Notes under the pieces: model-generated
What the model saw: the letters and a program-made list of their open reading frames with translations, nothing else
What the model was told of the DNA's origin: nothing
Database searches by the model: none
Shown here: positions 16,837 to 24,675 of the stretch, piece after piece
How positions within the stretch are numbered: position 1 is the stretch's first letter
How the letters are laid out: every line of letters starts with the position of its first letter
NCBI GenBank assembly: GCA_963742795.1
Contig: CAVUNL010000003.1
Location: 310,001 to 374,000 of the forward strand
Reading direction: 5' to 3'
DNA: 64,000 nucleotides
DNA from: Palsa-504 sp963742795
GTDB taxonomy: Bacteria; Actinomycetota; Actinomycetes; Streptosporangiales; Streptosporangiaceae
Position numbers and translations under genes: made by a program

Positions 16837-17466
16837 ATGGCAGAGGTAACGCTCGCAATCGGCACCGCGGCGGCGTGCCGCGACGGGTTCCCCGCGGAAC
16901 TGAAGGGCCTGGTGGTGGACCCCGCGGCCCGGATCATTACGCACCTGGTCATCGAGCCCGAACGCGATCACGGACCGGCGCAGGGGCTCGCCCGGCTGGT
17001 GCCGTTGGACCACGCCGACGCCACCGCCGAGCCCATCCGGCTGAGCTACACCGAGGCCGAGTTCAAGGACCTGGACCCCGCCGAGGAGACCCTGGGCGAG
17101 TTCGTGGCCGGCTACGACGGCCCGGTGCAGCTGCTTCCGGCCGGGGAGGGCTGGCGCGGCGCTGGTGATCAGGTCGCGGACGGCGACACGATCCCGCAGA
17201 TCAGGGAGCTGGAGACCATCGACCTGGTCCCGTACGCCGAGGTCGAGGAGAGTCGGAAGGACCACGTTCACGCGACCGACGGCGACGTCGGGCCGTTCCA
17301 CGGGCTGCGCGTGGACCCGGACACCGGGCAGATCCTCGACGTCCTGCTCAAACGGCATCCGTGGGGGCACGCGGAACTGGCCATCCCGATCGCGAAGGTG
17401 TCGGGTTTCGCTGAAGGCGTCCAGCTCAGCATCACCAAGCATGAGGTCAGGGCCCTCGTGCCGTAG
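16837..17466 (+). CDS. PRC-barrel domain protein
   Basis: A 209-residue protein with two PRC-barrel-like halves. Residues about 5-75 contain FPAELKGLVVDPAARIITHLVIEPE, and residues about 140-200 contain DGDVGPFHGLRVDPDTGQILDVLLKRHPWGHAELAIPIAKV. PRC barrels are small beta barrels found in RimM and photosynthetic reaction-centre H subunits; stand-alone actinomycete copies have no assigned role. The ATG at 16837 follows AGAAGGCGG. No membrane segment is visible. A weak AAGG...CCTTTTT hairpin at 17471-17492 may terminate it. Confidence 0.78.
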   Translation: MAEVTLAIGTAAACRDGFPAELKGLVVDPAARIITHLVIEPERDHGPAQGLARLVPLDHADATAEPIRLSYTEAEFKDLDPAEETLGEFVAGYDGPVQLLPAGEGWRGAGDQVADGDTIPQIRELETIDLVPYAEVEESRKDHVHATDGDVGPFHGLRVDPDTGQILDVLLKRHPWGHAELAIPIAKVSGFAEGVQLSITKHEVRALVP

Positions 17467-17505
17467 GCCTTCAAGGTCAAAAGCCTTTTTCCGAACGGAC
17501 CATCG

Positions 17506-18018
17506 ATGACAGCATCACCGCAGCAGGGCAGCGGCCCGCCGGGTCCCTCGCCGGAGGACCTGCCGCACCTGCGCCGCAGCGTGGAACTGGCGGCCGAGGC
17601 GGTCGCCGCGGGCGACTTCCCGTTCGGCTCGGTGCTGGTCGGGGCGGACGGCCGGGTCCTGGCCGAGGACCGCAACCGCGAGAACACCATGGGTGACTCG
17701 ACCAGGCATCCGGAATTCGAGCTGGCCCGCTGGGCGGCGGCGAACCTGACCGCCGGGCAGCGGGCCGCCGCCACCGTCTTCACCTCGGGCGAGCACTGCC
17801 CGATGTGCTCGGCCGCGCACGCCTGGGTCGGACTCGGCCGCATCGTCTACGTGAGCTCGTCCGAGCAAATGGTCGCCTGGCTCACCGAGCTCGGCTCGCC
17901 GCTGCCCGCCGTGATCCCGCTGGCCATCAACCAGGTCGCGCCCGGGCTGGTTATCCAGGGCCCGGTGCCCGGCCTGGATGAGGAGGTCCACGAGCTGCAC
18001 CGCCGCTTCCGGGCCTGA
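17506..18018 (+). CDS. Nucleoside/cytidine deaminase-like zinc hydrolase
   Basis: A 170-residue protein of the CMP/dCMP deaminase fold. The zinc site is HPEFE (His plus catalytic Glu) and SGEHCPMCSAAH (two Cys ligands). The N-terminal helix SVELAAEAVAAGDFPFGSVLVGADGRVLAE is typical of the guanine/tRNA-adenosine deaminase branch. Family members deaminate free bases or nucleosides in the cytosol; the HPE in place of the more usual HAE fits stand-alone deaminases. The ATG at 17506 has only a weak upstream ribosome site. The sigma factor at 18044 is convergent. Confidence 0.8.
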   Translation: MTASPQQGSGPPGPSPEDLPHLRRSVELAAEAVAAGDFPFGSVLVGADGRVLAEDRNRENTMGDSTRHPEFELARWAAANLTAGQRAAATVFTSGEHCPMCSAAHAWVGLGRIVYVSSSEQMVAWLTELGSPLPAVIPLAINQVAPGLVIQGPVPGLDEEVHELHRRFRA

Positions 18019-18043
18019 GGGGGGGTCGGCCCGCGGCGTGTGG

Positions 18044-19078
18044 TCAGCTTGTGGCGTGCGCGGCCGGCCCAGACAGTGATCCGGGCAGCCCGAACCGCGG
18101 GTAGAGCTCGTCGCAGTGGAAGCGGGTGAGAGCCCGGATCCGCGGGCCCGCCATGGTCAGCACGAACAGCCCGGCCGGGGATGTGATGGCCCGGTCCGTT
18201 CCGCTGAGATAACTGGCCAGGGCAGGCTGGGTGTTGGCCCAGGTCGGCACCAGGTACACGCGGCGCTCGCCGCGGTAGCCGAAGCTCGCCTGCAGGAAGG
18301 CCGCGATGGCGCCGGTGCCGTGGTACTGGTGCGGCGCCGGAGGCATGGACAGCCAGGCGTCGTCGGTCAGCAGCGCGACCACGCCGTCGATGTCGGCGGC
18401 GACATAGGCGTCGGCGAAGCGCCGGGCCAGAGCCTGTTCCGCGGCTGACCCGGGCCGCGCGGCGCGGGTCTGGCCGGCGTGCTCCGGTTGCTGGTCCAGT
18501 GCCGCGCGGGCGCGCTGCAAGCTGCCCTTGACCGCCGTCGGCGTGGTGCTCAGGAGCTCGGCCACCTCGGATGCGGCGAAGCCGAGCACGTCGCGGAGCA
18601 GGAGGGCGGCGGCCTGGCGGGGCGGCATGCGCTGCAGGCCCGCGATGAAGGCCAGCTCGATCGCCTCGGTGGCCTGGTAGCGGGCCTCGGGGCCCGGCGC
18701 GGTGTCGCAGATCCCGTCCAGCAACGTATCGGGGTAGGGCTGTAGCCAGGTGACCTCGCCGCGGCCGGTGGGTTCGGGCGGCTGGAACGGAGGCACGGGT
18801 TCGGCCGGGATCCGGCGGCTGGCGGCGCGCCGGGCGTTGAGGCACCGGTTGGTCGCGATCCGGTACAGCCAGGTACGGACCGAGGCGCGCTCGGTGAATC
18901 CGGCCAGCCCGCGCCAGGCGGCCAGGAGTGTCTCCTGCAGCATGTCCTCGGCGTCGGTCAGCGAGCCGAGCATCCGGTAGCAGTGCACCTGCAATTCGCG
19001 CCGGTACGGGTCGGTGAGCTCACGGAACGCCTGCTCGTCGCCGGCCCGGGCGCGCTGCAGCGTGATCTGCTCCACCAT
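18044..19078 (-). CDS. ECF sigma factor with C-terminal SnoaL-like domain
   Basis: A 344-residue protein. Sigma region 2 (LQVHCYRMLGSLTDAEDMLQETLLAAWRGL, then VRTWLYRIATNRCLNARR) and region 4 (QAAALLLRDVLGFAASEVAELLSTTPTAVKGSLQRARAAL) occupy residues about 10-205. The remaining 130 residues form a SnoaL/NTF2-like domain (LARRFADAYVAADIDGVVALLTDDAWLSMPP). This matches the TIGR02960-type sigma-70 group in which the SnoaL domain replaces an anti-sigma factor. The ATG at 19078 is chosen because upstream in-frame residues are not sigma-like. It diverges from a stand-alone SnoaL gene. A second such sigma factor is at 36103. Confidence 0.87.
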   Translation of the reverse strand: MVEQITLQRARAGDEQAFRELTDPYRRELQVHCYRMLGSLTDAEDMLQETLLAAWRGLAGFTERASVRTWLYRIATNRCLNARRAASRRIPAEPVPPFQPPEPTGRGEVTWLQPYPDTLLDGICDTAPGPEARYQATEAIELAFIAGLQRMPPRQAAALLLRDVLGFAASEVAELLSTTPTAVKGSLQRARAALDQQPEHAGQTRAARPGSAAEQALARRFADAYVAADIDGVVALLTDDAWLSMPPAPHQYHGTGAIAAFLQASFGYRGERRVYLVPTWANTQPALASYLSGTDRAITSPAGLFVLTMAGPRIRALTRFHCDELYPRFGLPGSLSGPAAHATS

Positions 19079-19172
19079 TCCAGCATGCCAGTTGCCGCCC
19101 GCGTTCCGTTGCCGCCTGCCGCGGTGTCTACCTAGGCGGTACGACGAATCCTGATGACGAAGGGACAGCACC

Positions 19173-19544
19173 TTGACCCAGACCGCCAGCCCCGCGCTGC
19201 ACACCGCACTGGCTTACTACCAGGCCTGGACCGGTCACGACCTGGACAAGGCCATGAGTTACGTCGCCGACGACATCGTCTGCGACGCGCCCGCCGGACG
19301 GCTGGAAGGCGCCGCGGCCTACCGCGGCTTCATGGGGCCGTTCGTGCAGATCCTGCGGGGAGCGACGCTGATCGCCGCGTTCGGTGACGACCAGACCGCG
19401 CTGATCATGTACGACACCGAAACGGCGCCGGTGCCGAGTGCGCCCGCCGCCGAGTGCGTCACCGTCACCGACGGCAAGATCACCTACAGCCGGTTCATTT
19501 TCGACCGGGCTCCGTTCGACGCGGCCAGGAAGGCCGCGAGCTAG
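19173..19544 (+). CDS. SnoaL/NTF2-like domain protein
   Basis: A 123-residue single-domain protein (ALAYYQAWTGHDLDKAMSYVADDIVCDAPAGRLEGAAAYRGFM), a typical cone-shaped NTF2-like fold without a visible catalytic signature. I choose the TTG at 19173 because AAGGGA sits 7 bp upstream; the nearby ATG at 19154 is in another frame. It diverges from the sigma factor at 19078, which itself has a SnoaL domain, so it may be that factor's target. Its TAG overlaps the MOSC gene's stop (CTAG). Confidence 0.75.
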   Translation: MTQTASPALHTALAYYQAWTGHDLDKAMSYVADDIVCDAPAGRLEGAAAYRGFMGPFVQILRGATLIAAFGDDQTALIMYDTETAPVPSAPAAECVTVTDGKITYSRFIFDRAPFDAARKAAS

Positions 19545-20383
19545 GCCAGGCGGACCGGGTCCCCGGTGCGGATGCGACCGGGCCTGAGCACCTCGGCGTA
19601 GACCCCGGCGCAGGGTTCGGGGTCGAGCGAGTCCAGCGGCTCGACCCGGTTATGACGGGCAAGAACCCGAAGCGCGTCGGGGTCGCGGGGGAGAGGGCCG
19701 TGGGCCAGGGTCGGCACGGCGCACCGGGGGGTGCGGGCGATCACGCGGAGCACGAGGTCGTCGCCTATCTGCAGGATCCGCTCGAGCCAGTCGTTCTCGG
19801 TGAAGCCCGCGCCGGCAGTGCGGATGACGATGTTGGGCCGGTAGCGTTCCAGGTCGGCCCGGCCGTGCGGGCTCAGCTCGGCGATCCGGTCGAGCGTCGA
19901 GGTGGTCAGCAGGTGCAGCGGCGCGAAGTCGAGGAAGGTACCGGGCGGGCCGCCGCCCCCGATCTCCATGAGTTCGGCCGGCACCTGCGCGTCGACACCG
20001 TCGCGGAGCACGGCCTCGGGCACGGCGCGGTCCAGCGCGGCTCCGGGCATAGGAGTCGCGGTCAGCGTGACGGGCTCGCCCAGCAGGCCGGACAAGATCG
20101 TGTCGACACCGGCGTCGCTGCTCCAGACGATCTTGCCCTCCGGCAGCGTGATGCGGACGGCGCCGTCCGCGGCGGGGTCATCCGCTGCGGCAGCGGAAAG
20201 AGTAAGCAGGTCACGCCACAGACGAGGGAACTTCGCGCTAGCGATCTTGCCTGTAGCCCGGCTGACCACAGCCAGCTGCCGGTCGCCGGCCAGGCCGGTG
20301 AAGGTCACGTCGCCGGCGTCCATGTCCTCGCCCAGCATCGACTTGACCGGGTAACGGCGCAGCGCGGCCACGGTTCCCAGCAT
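19541..20383 (-). CDS. MOSC domain protein (YcbX-like)
   Basis: A 280-residue protein. The N-terminal MOSC beta-barrel domain has ALRRYPVKSMLGE and LAGDRQLAVV, and the C-terminal MOSC domain has the conserved Cys in IARTPRCAVPTLAHG. MOSC proteins bind molybdenum cofactor sulfur; YcbX/mARC-type members reduce N-hydroxylated compounds. It starts at 20383, and its stop overlaps that of the convergent SnoaL gene. The Gfo/Idh/MocA gene lies 18 bp upstream on the same strand, so it may be cotranscribed. Confidence 0.83.
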   Translation of the reverse strand: MLGTVAALRRYPVKSMLGEDMDAGDVTFTGLAGDRQLAVVSRATGKIASAKFPRLWRDLLTLSAAAADDPAADGAVRITLPEGKIVWSSDAGVDTILSGLLGEPVTLTATPMPGAALDRAVPEAVLRDGVDAQVPAELMEIGGGGPPGTFLDFAPLHLLTTSTLDRIAELSPHGRADLERYRPNIVIRTAGAGFTENDWLERILQIGDDLVLRVIARTPRCAVPTLAHGPLPRDPDALRVLARHNRVEPLDSLDPEPCAGVYAEVLRPGRIRTGDPVRLA

Positions 20384-20401
20384 CGTGCCATCATCCCAAG
20401 T

Positions 20402-21409
20402 TCACCCAGGCAGCACGGCAGCGGTGTCGTAGATGCGCTCCAGGAGGCGGACCGTTTCCAGCGCGACCGCCCCGGTTACCGGCGGCTCCCGGCCGGCGGT
20501 GACGGCGTCGAGGAAAGCCGTGACGCTGGCCTGCACCGACGCCGTCCAGTCGTCCGGCTGGACCGGCACCTCCCGCCACTGGCGGTCGCGGAACATCGAC
20601 AGCGCCGGGCCGCCGCGGTACCCGACGAACAGTGACTCCAGGCCGGCCAGGCGGAGGGTGGCGTCGGTGCCGGTGATCTCGATCTCGTCGTCGAAGGTTC
20701 CGGGCGGCCCGTGGTGGTTAGCCTCGATGAGGCCCCGGGCGCCGGACTCGAAGACCAGGATGACGACGGCGAAGGTCTCGCCCTGCTGCCGGGGTACGTC
20801 CAGTACCGCGCGGACCTCGCGCACCGGGCCGAACAAGTGCAGGGCCAGGTAGAGCCGGTGCACGCCGGCGTCGGCCAGGAGGCCGCCGCCGGCCAGGTCG
20901 GGGGAATCACGCCAGCCACCCCACAACGGCCCCATGCCCAGGCGCAGCCGGATGAGCACGTGCCTGCCGATCGCGCCGGTATCGATGAGCCGCTTGGCCT
21001 CGGCGTGCGCGGCGTAGAAGACCTGGTTGTGGGACACGCCGAGGGCCACGCCCGCGGCGGCCGCGGCGTCGACCATCTGCTGGCCTTCCGCCACGCTGAT
21101 CGCCAGCGGTTTCTCCACCAGCACGTGCTTGCCGGCCCGGATCGCTTCCAGGGTCACGGGGAAGTGCAGGTAGTGCGGCAGGCAGACGCTGACCGTGCCG
21201 ACCTCGGCGTCGGCGATCAGCTCGCCAGCGTCCCGGTAGCCGCGGATGCCCTGGGCTTGGAAGGGCGCCAGCAGGTCCGGAGCGATGTCAGCGACGGCCA
21301 CCAGGCGCGCTGCTCGCGACTGCCGGACCGCGGCCGCGTGGACCTCGCCGATCTCGCCGAGGCCGATCAGCCCGACGGCGCCCGGAGCCGGGGAGTGGTC
21401 GGTGCCCAC
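20402..21409 (-). CDS. Gfo/Idh/MocA-family NAD(P)-dependent oxidoreductase
   Basis: A 335-residue protein with the Rossmann motif GLIGLGEIGEVHAAAV at residues about 10-25 and the family motif HVLVEKPLAISV near residue 100, followed by the C-terminal beta-sheet domain (AGGGLLADAGVHRLYLALHLFG). Members oxidise sugars or inositol-type polyols. The GTG at 21409 lies 13 bp after the RidA stop; upstream in-frame sequence is antisense to RidA. The RidA, oxidoreductase, MOSC order suggests one operon. Substrate not evident. Confidence 0.85.
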   Translation of the reverse strand: MGTDHSPAPGAVGLIGLGEIGEVHAAAVRQSRAARLVAVADIAPDLLAPFQAQGIRGYRDAGELIADAEVGTVSVCLPHYLHFPVTLEAIRAGKHVLVEKPLAISVAEGQQMVDAAAAAGVALGVSHNQVFYAAHAEAKRLIDTGAIGRHVLIRLRLGMGPLWGGWRDSPDLAGGGLLADAGVHRLYLALHLFGPVREVRAVLDVPRQQGETFAVVILVFESGARGLIEANHHGPPGTFDDEIEITGTDATLRLAGLESLFVGYRGGPALSMFRDRQWREVPVQPDDWTASVQASVTAFLDAVTAGREPPVTGAVALETVRLLERIYDTAAVLPG

Positions 21410-21422
21410 GGGGGTCGCCCGG

Positions 21423-21821
21423 TTAGCTCGCGGCCACGGCGACCGCCTCGATCTCGACCAGCTGGTCGGGGTAGCCGAGCCCGGTGACGCCGAGCAGCGT
21501 GCTCGGCACGTCGTGCTCACCGAAGGCCGCCTCGACTACCTCCCAGGCGGCGACGAGATCGGCCCGCTGGGCCGAGGCCACGAAGACGGTGGTCTTGAGC
21601 ACATCGGCCAGCGTGGCTCCGGATGCCGCCAGGGCGGTACCGAGATTGGCCACGGCCAGGCTGGCCTGCGCCCGGACGTCGCCGACGCCCACGACCTTGC
21701 CGTTGTCGTCCAGCGGGCAGGCCCCGGCGGTGAAGATCAGCGCACCGGGCGCGGCGATGGACGCATACGCGTAGGGCACTCCTGCGTACAGGCTGTCACT
21801 GCGGATCAGGTTGACCGTCAT
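21423..21821 (-). CDS. RidA/YjgF-family protein
   Basis: A 132-residue small trimeric-type protein (GALIFTAGACPLDDNGKVVG; AQASLAVANLGTALAASGATLADVLKTTVFVA). RidA enzymes hydrolyse reactive enamine/imine intermediates. The usual catalytic Arg just before VEIE is not visible here (YPDQLVEIEAVAV), so it may belong to a non-deaminase YjgF subgroup. It is the first gene of the RidA-Gfo/Idh/MocA-MOSC set. Confidence 0.85.
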   Translation of the reverse strand: MTVNLIRSDSLYAGVPYAYASIAAPGALIFTAGACPLDDNGKVVGVGDVRAQASLAVANLGTALAASGATLADVLKTTVFVASAQRADLVAAWEVVEAAFGEHDVPSTLLGVTGLGYPDQLVEIEAVAVAAS

Positions 21822-21860
21822 TGACGCAAGTCTGCCAGGAGACCGGGCGAGCCCGGCATG

Positions 21861-21965
21861 CTAGGGGCGGTGCCGCGCTGCGGCCGGGGGGTCGATCTTG
21901 CAGCCGGTGAGGGCTACCAGCACGGCCGCGACGCACGCCGCGGACCCCAGCGGAAGCACGGGCAC
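21861..21965 (-). CDS. Possible mini-lipoprotein
   Basis: From a GTG at 21965 the reverse strand encodes 34 residues with a textbook lipoprotein signal: a hydrophobic stretch SAACVAAVLVALTGC whose LTGC fits the lipobox, then 13 residues to a TAG. GAAGGG lies 13 bp upstream of the GTG. It could be a real small lipoprotein or the surviving 5' end of a deleted lipoprotein gene. Nothing else is evident between 21822 and 22078. Confidence 0.35.
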   Translation of the reverse strand: MPVLPLGSAACVAAVLVALTGCKIDPPAAARHRP

Positions 21966-22078
21966 GGAGCATGGCACCCTTCTACCCGTGTTGCGGAAAA
22001 TAAGCGGTCCCGGCACGCCGGTGATCCCGGGTCTTCCGGCCTGTCTTACACGGTGACACCAGAGAACGGAGGGCCTCG

Positions 22079-22750
22079 GTGAGCAGGTTCGTACTCATTC
22101 CTGGCGCGGGCGGCGCGGCGTGGTACTGGCATCGGGTCGTTCCCGAGCTGCGGGCTCGGGGCCATGAGGCGGTCGCGGTGGACCTGCCCGGGGCCGACGA
22201 GTCCGCCGGGCTGCCGGAATACGCCGATGCGGTCGTCGCCGCCATCGGCGCTCATCACGACGTCGTGGTGGTCGCGCAGTCGATGGGCGGTTTCACCGCG
22301 CCGGTAGCGTGCACGCGCGCCTCGGTCCGCCTGCTGGTCCTGGTCAACGCGATGATCCCGCTATCCGGTGAGACCCCCGGAGACTGGTGGGGCGACACCG
22401 GCTGGGAACCGGCCCGCGTCGCGGCCGCGCAGGCGAGCGGGTATCCCGCCGAGTTCGACCTGGCGATCTACTTCCTGCATGATGTGCCCGCGGACGTCGC
22501 GGCCGCGGGCGAGGCGCATAACTTTCCCGAGGCCGACATAGCTTTCGGCCAGCCGTGTGCCATCGAGCGCTGGCCGGATGTGCCCACCCGGGTGCTCGCC
22601 GGGCAGGACGACCGGTTCTTCCCGCTGGAGTTCCAGCGCCGGGTCGCGCGGGACCGGCTGGGGACGGACGTCGACATGGTCTCGGGCGGCCACCTGGTCG
22701 CGTTGTCCCATCCGGCCGAGCTCACCGATCAGCTGATCCGCTACCTGTGA
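22079..22750 (+). CDS. Alpha/beta hydrolase
   Basis: A 223-residue single-domain alpha/beta hydrolase (FVLIPGAGGAAWYWHRVVPELRARGHEAVAVDLPG). The nucleophile is Ser in VVAQSMGGFT, the acid Asp lies in LAGQDDRFFPLEFQRR, and the His is in SGGHLVALSHPAELT. This MGGF class includes esterase- and hydroxynitrile-lyase-like enzymes; the substrate is unknown. The GTG at 22079 follows AACGGAGGG. Confidence 0.83.
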   Translation: MSRFVLIPGAGGAAWYWHRVVPELRARGHEAVAVDLPGADESAGLPEYADAVVAAIGAHHDVVVVAQSMGGFTAPVACTRASVRLLVLVNAMIPLSGETPGDWWGDTGWEPARVAAAQASGYPAEFDLAIYFLHDVPADVAAAGEAHNFPEADIAFGQPCAIERWPDVPTRVLAGQDDRFFPLEFQRRVARDRLGTDVDMVSGGHLVALSHPAELTDQLIRYL

Positions 22751-22795
22751 TTTCGAGACGGCCGACTACCTGTATCACTATCTCGCGTGAGATGT

Positions 22796-22841
22796 TTGAC
22801 GCAACCGGTTAGTTGCTATAAAGTGGCAACCAGTCAGTTGC
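22796..22841 (+). promoter_or_regulatory. Promoter with two tandem operators for the ArsR operon
   Basis: TTGACG (22796) and TATAAA (22817-22822) form a sigma-70-like promoter. Two 16-bp dyads, GCAAC-N6-GTTGC at 22801-22816 and 22826-22841, lie exactly 25 bp apart, one covering the spacer and one the expected start site. The consensus is GCAACC(G/A)GT(T/C)AGTTGC, a good ArsR-type autoregulatory operator. Confidence 0.6.
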
Positions 22842-22859
22842 TACTTGCCGGAGGCGGTC

Positions 22860-22961
22860 GTGGGTTTTCCTGATCGGATCGAGCGGACCATGGAGTTCGC
22901 CCACACCCAGGGCTGGACTAGCGAGCTGGGGGAACTGGCCGACTACCTCGATGCCGAATGA
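22860..22961 (+). CDS. Small ORF translationally coupled to arsR
   Basis: A 33-residue ORF starting at a GTG behind GGAGG: MGFPDRIERTMEFAHTQGW, then TSELGELADYLDAE. Its end overlaps the ArsR start by 11 bp. It matches no family I know. It could be a leader peptide that couples translation, or the relic of a larger gene. Confidence 0.4.
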   Translation: MGFPDRIERTMEFAHTQGWTSELGELADYLDAE

Positions 22962-23454
22962 CATCGAGGCGATTGCTGAGCAGGTCTTCGGGGCCCTGGC
23001 CGACCCGAGCCGGCGCGCCATCTTGGCCGCGCTGGCCGCCGGAGGCCCGGTGACGGCCACGGACCTGGCCGACCGTCTGCCAATCACCCGGCAGGCGATC
23101 GCCAAGCACCTGGCCGTGCTGTCCGAGGCAGGGTTGGTGAAGCCCGAGCCGGGGGAGCGGCGCCGGGTGCGGTACCGGCTGCATTCGGAGCCGATGCAGG
23201 TGGCGCAGCAGTTCTTGGCCGCGCTGGCCCGCGACTGGGACGGACCGCTGGATGCGCTGAAGGACCACCTCGACCGGAAGGAAACGGAAGGAACTCACCA
23301 TGACCATGAAGACACCCCCGATCGTCACGGCACAGGAGTGGCAGGCCGCGCGCCAGCGGCTGCTGGTGAAGGAGAAGGAGCTGACCCGGGCCCGGGACGC
23401 GCTCGCCGCGCAGCGTCGGCGGATGCCGTGGCTGGCGGTGGAGAAGGACTATGA
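22951..23454 (+). CDS. ArsR-family winged-helix repressor
   Basis: A 167-residue frame whose first 110 residues are a complete ArsR wHTH: QVFGALADPSRRAILAALAAGG, then TATDLADRLPITRQAIAKHLAVLSEAGLV and a wing GERRRVRYRLHSEPMQ. No metal-binding Cys pair is visible, so it belongs to the SmtB-less, ligand- or redox-responsive type. The last 50 residues, low-complexity Gly/Ala/Arg, are read across the start of the DUF899 gene. A one-base shift would end the protein at the TGA inside the downstream ATGA, so the extension is suspect. It probably represses itself and DUF899 through the GCAAC...GTTGC dyads. Confidence 0.83.
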   Translation: MPNDIEAIAEQVFGALADPSRRAILAALAAGGPVTATDLADRLPITRQAIAKHLAVLSEAGLVKPEPGERRRVRYRLHSEPMQVAQQFLAALARDWDGPLDALKDHLDRKETEGTHHDHEDTPDRHGTGVAGRAPAAAGEGEGADPGPGRARRAASADAVAGGGEGL

Positions 23455-24007
23455 GTTCGACGGACCCGAGGGGAGGGCGAGCCTGCTCGACCTGTTCGAG
23501 GGCCGCCGTCAGCTGGTCATATACCGCGCGTTCTTCGAGCCCGGGGTGCTCGGCTGGCCCGACCACGCGTGCCACGGATGCTCCATGATGGCCGACCAGG
23601 TCGCCCACCTCACCCATCTGAACGCCCGTGACACCAGCTTCGCCTACGCCTCGCGCGGACCGCAGCCGGACATCGCGCGCCTGAAGGCGCGAATGGGTTG
23701 GACGATGCCCTGGTACACCATCACCGATGGGTTCGACGCGGACTTCGGTGTCGACGAATATCACGGTACGAACGCATTCTTCCGCGATGGTGACCGGATA
23801 TTCCGCACCTACTTCACCGATAACCGCGGCGACGAGGCCCTCGGGAGCACCTGGAGCTACCTCGACCTGACCGCGCTCGGGCGCCAGGAAAAGTGGGAAG
23901 ACTCGCCCGAGGGCTATCCGCAGTCCGCGCCGTACAACTGGTGGAACTGGCACGACGAGTACGACCATCCCGAGCTGTCGCAGGGGCGGATGCGAGGGTG
24001 GGAGTAG
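23300..24007 (+). CDS. DUF899 (thioredoxin-like) protein
   Basis: A 235-residue cytosolic protein of the DUF899 family: EWQAARQRLLVKEKELTRARDALAAQRRRMPW, then FEGRRQLVIYRAFFEP, HACHGCSMMADQVAHL and C-terminal SAPYNWWNWHDEY. The fold is thioredoxin-like, with a CHGC pair at about residues 92-95. ArsR-DUF899 pairs are common in actinomycetes and their role is unassigned. The start at 23300 follows GGAAGGAA. Confidence 0.83.
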   Translation: MTMKTPPIVTAQEWQAARQRLLVKEKELTRARDALAAQRRRMPWLAVEKDYEFDGPEGRASLLDLFEGRRQLVIYRAFFEPGVLGWPDHACHGCSMMADQVAHLTHLNARDTSFAYASRGPQPDIARLKARMGWTMPWYTITDGFDADFGVDEYHGTNAFFRDGDRIFRTYFTDNRGDEALGSTWSYLDLTALGRQEKWEDSPEGYPQSAPYNWWNWHDEYDHPELSQGRMRGWE

Positions 24008-24246
24008 CCCAAGAAGCTTACGAGTTCGCCCGCGATTGAACGGGGGTGTGAAGCGGGCGATGGTGTAGTGCCAGCCCGCCCGAACGCCGTCCTGGCAAGA
24101 TAAGAGCCGCCGCCTACTTTACATAATGTGCATTATCGGCGCTCAACTGGTTGAGGATGCACGAGTACCGCCGCCTATTTTGTCCCGTCTCACGGAACAT
24201 GTCGAATCTCAGTTTGCGAACGGCACGGAAGTGTCGTTGACAGCCA
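24008..24246. other. Noncoding gap with an isolated palindrome
   Basis: No gene is seen. The segment holds ATAATG-TG-CATTAT (24123-24136), a perfect 14-bp palindrome in locally AT-rich DNA, and two copies of CCGCCGCCTA(C/T)TTT (about 24110 and 24170). Neither adjoins a gene start, so they may mark a lost promoter. Confidence 0.4.
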
Positions 24247-24675
24247 TTATGTTGCCGGCCCTGTGCGACTCCCTCCGACATCACGCGGGCGGGCGCGCAG
24301 CCAGAGGACGCCGCCGCAGCGGGCTGTCTCACGGTCGGCCGCGGCGGCGGCGAGTGCCGCCCCAAGTCGGGACACATACGCTTTCGTCCGCGGGAACGTG
24401 AGGTCGGACATGTAGATGAGGCCAGGAACCTCGTTTCCGGCCGCCTCGTGTGCCCGTCGGAGGCTCTCGAAGTCCGGGACGTTGTTCGTCACGAGGACCC
24501 GGCCCTCGGCCAGTGCCGCCTGGAAGATCTCCAGGTCCGACAGGGCGCGCAGGACACGATCCGTAACGACCGCACGGCAGTCGATGCCGCGGGTAGCGAG
24601 ATCGGTCGCGATCGCGGGCGAGAACATCTCGTCGAGCAGCAACGCGTCGGGCACGTTACCGGGTACCGCGCTCAC
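24247..24675 (-). CDS. PIN-like (DUF5615) putative toxin nuclease
   Basis: A 142-residue protein whose first 90 residues match the PIN-like DUF5615 domain: DALLLDEMFSPAIATDLATRGIDCRAVV (first acidic residue), then DLEIFQAALAEGRVLVTNNVPDFE (later acidic residues). PIN-type toxins are Mg-dependent RNases. The GTG at 24675 overlaps the upstream gene's stop as GTGA. The C-terminal 40 residues are Arg-rich and not conserved-looking. It is paired with the protein at 24672 as a toxin-antitoxin module. Confidence 0.75.
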   Translation of the reverse strand: MSAVPGNVPDALLLDEMFSPAIATDLATRGIDCRAVVTDRVLRALSDLEIFQAALAEGRVLVTNNVPDFESLRRAHEAAGNEVPGLIYMSDLTFPRTKAYVSRLGAALAAAAADRETARCGGVLWLRARPRDVGGSRTGPAT

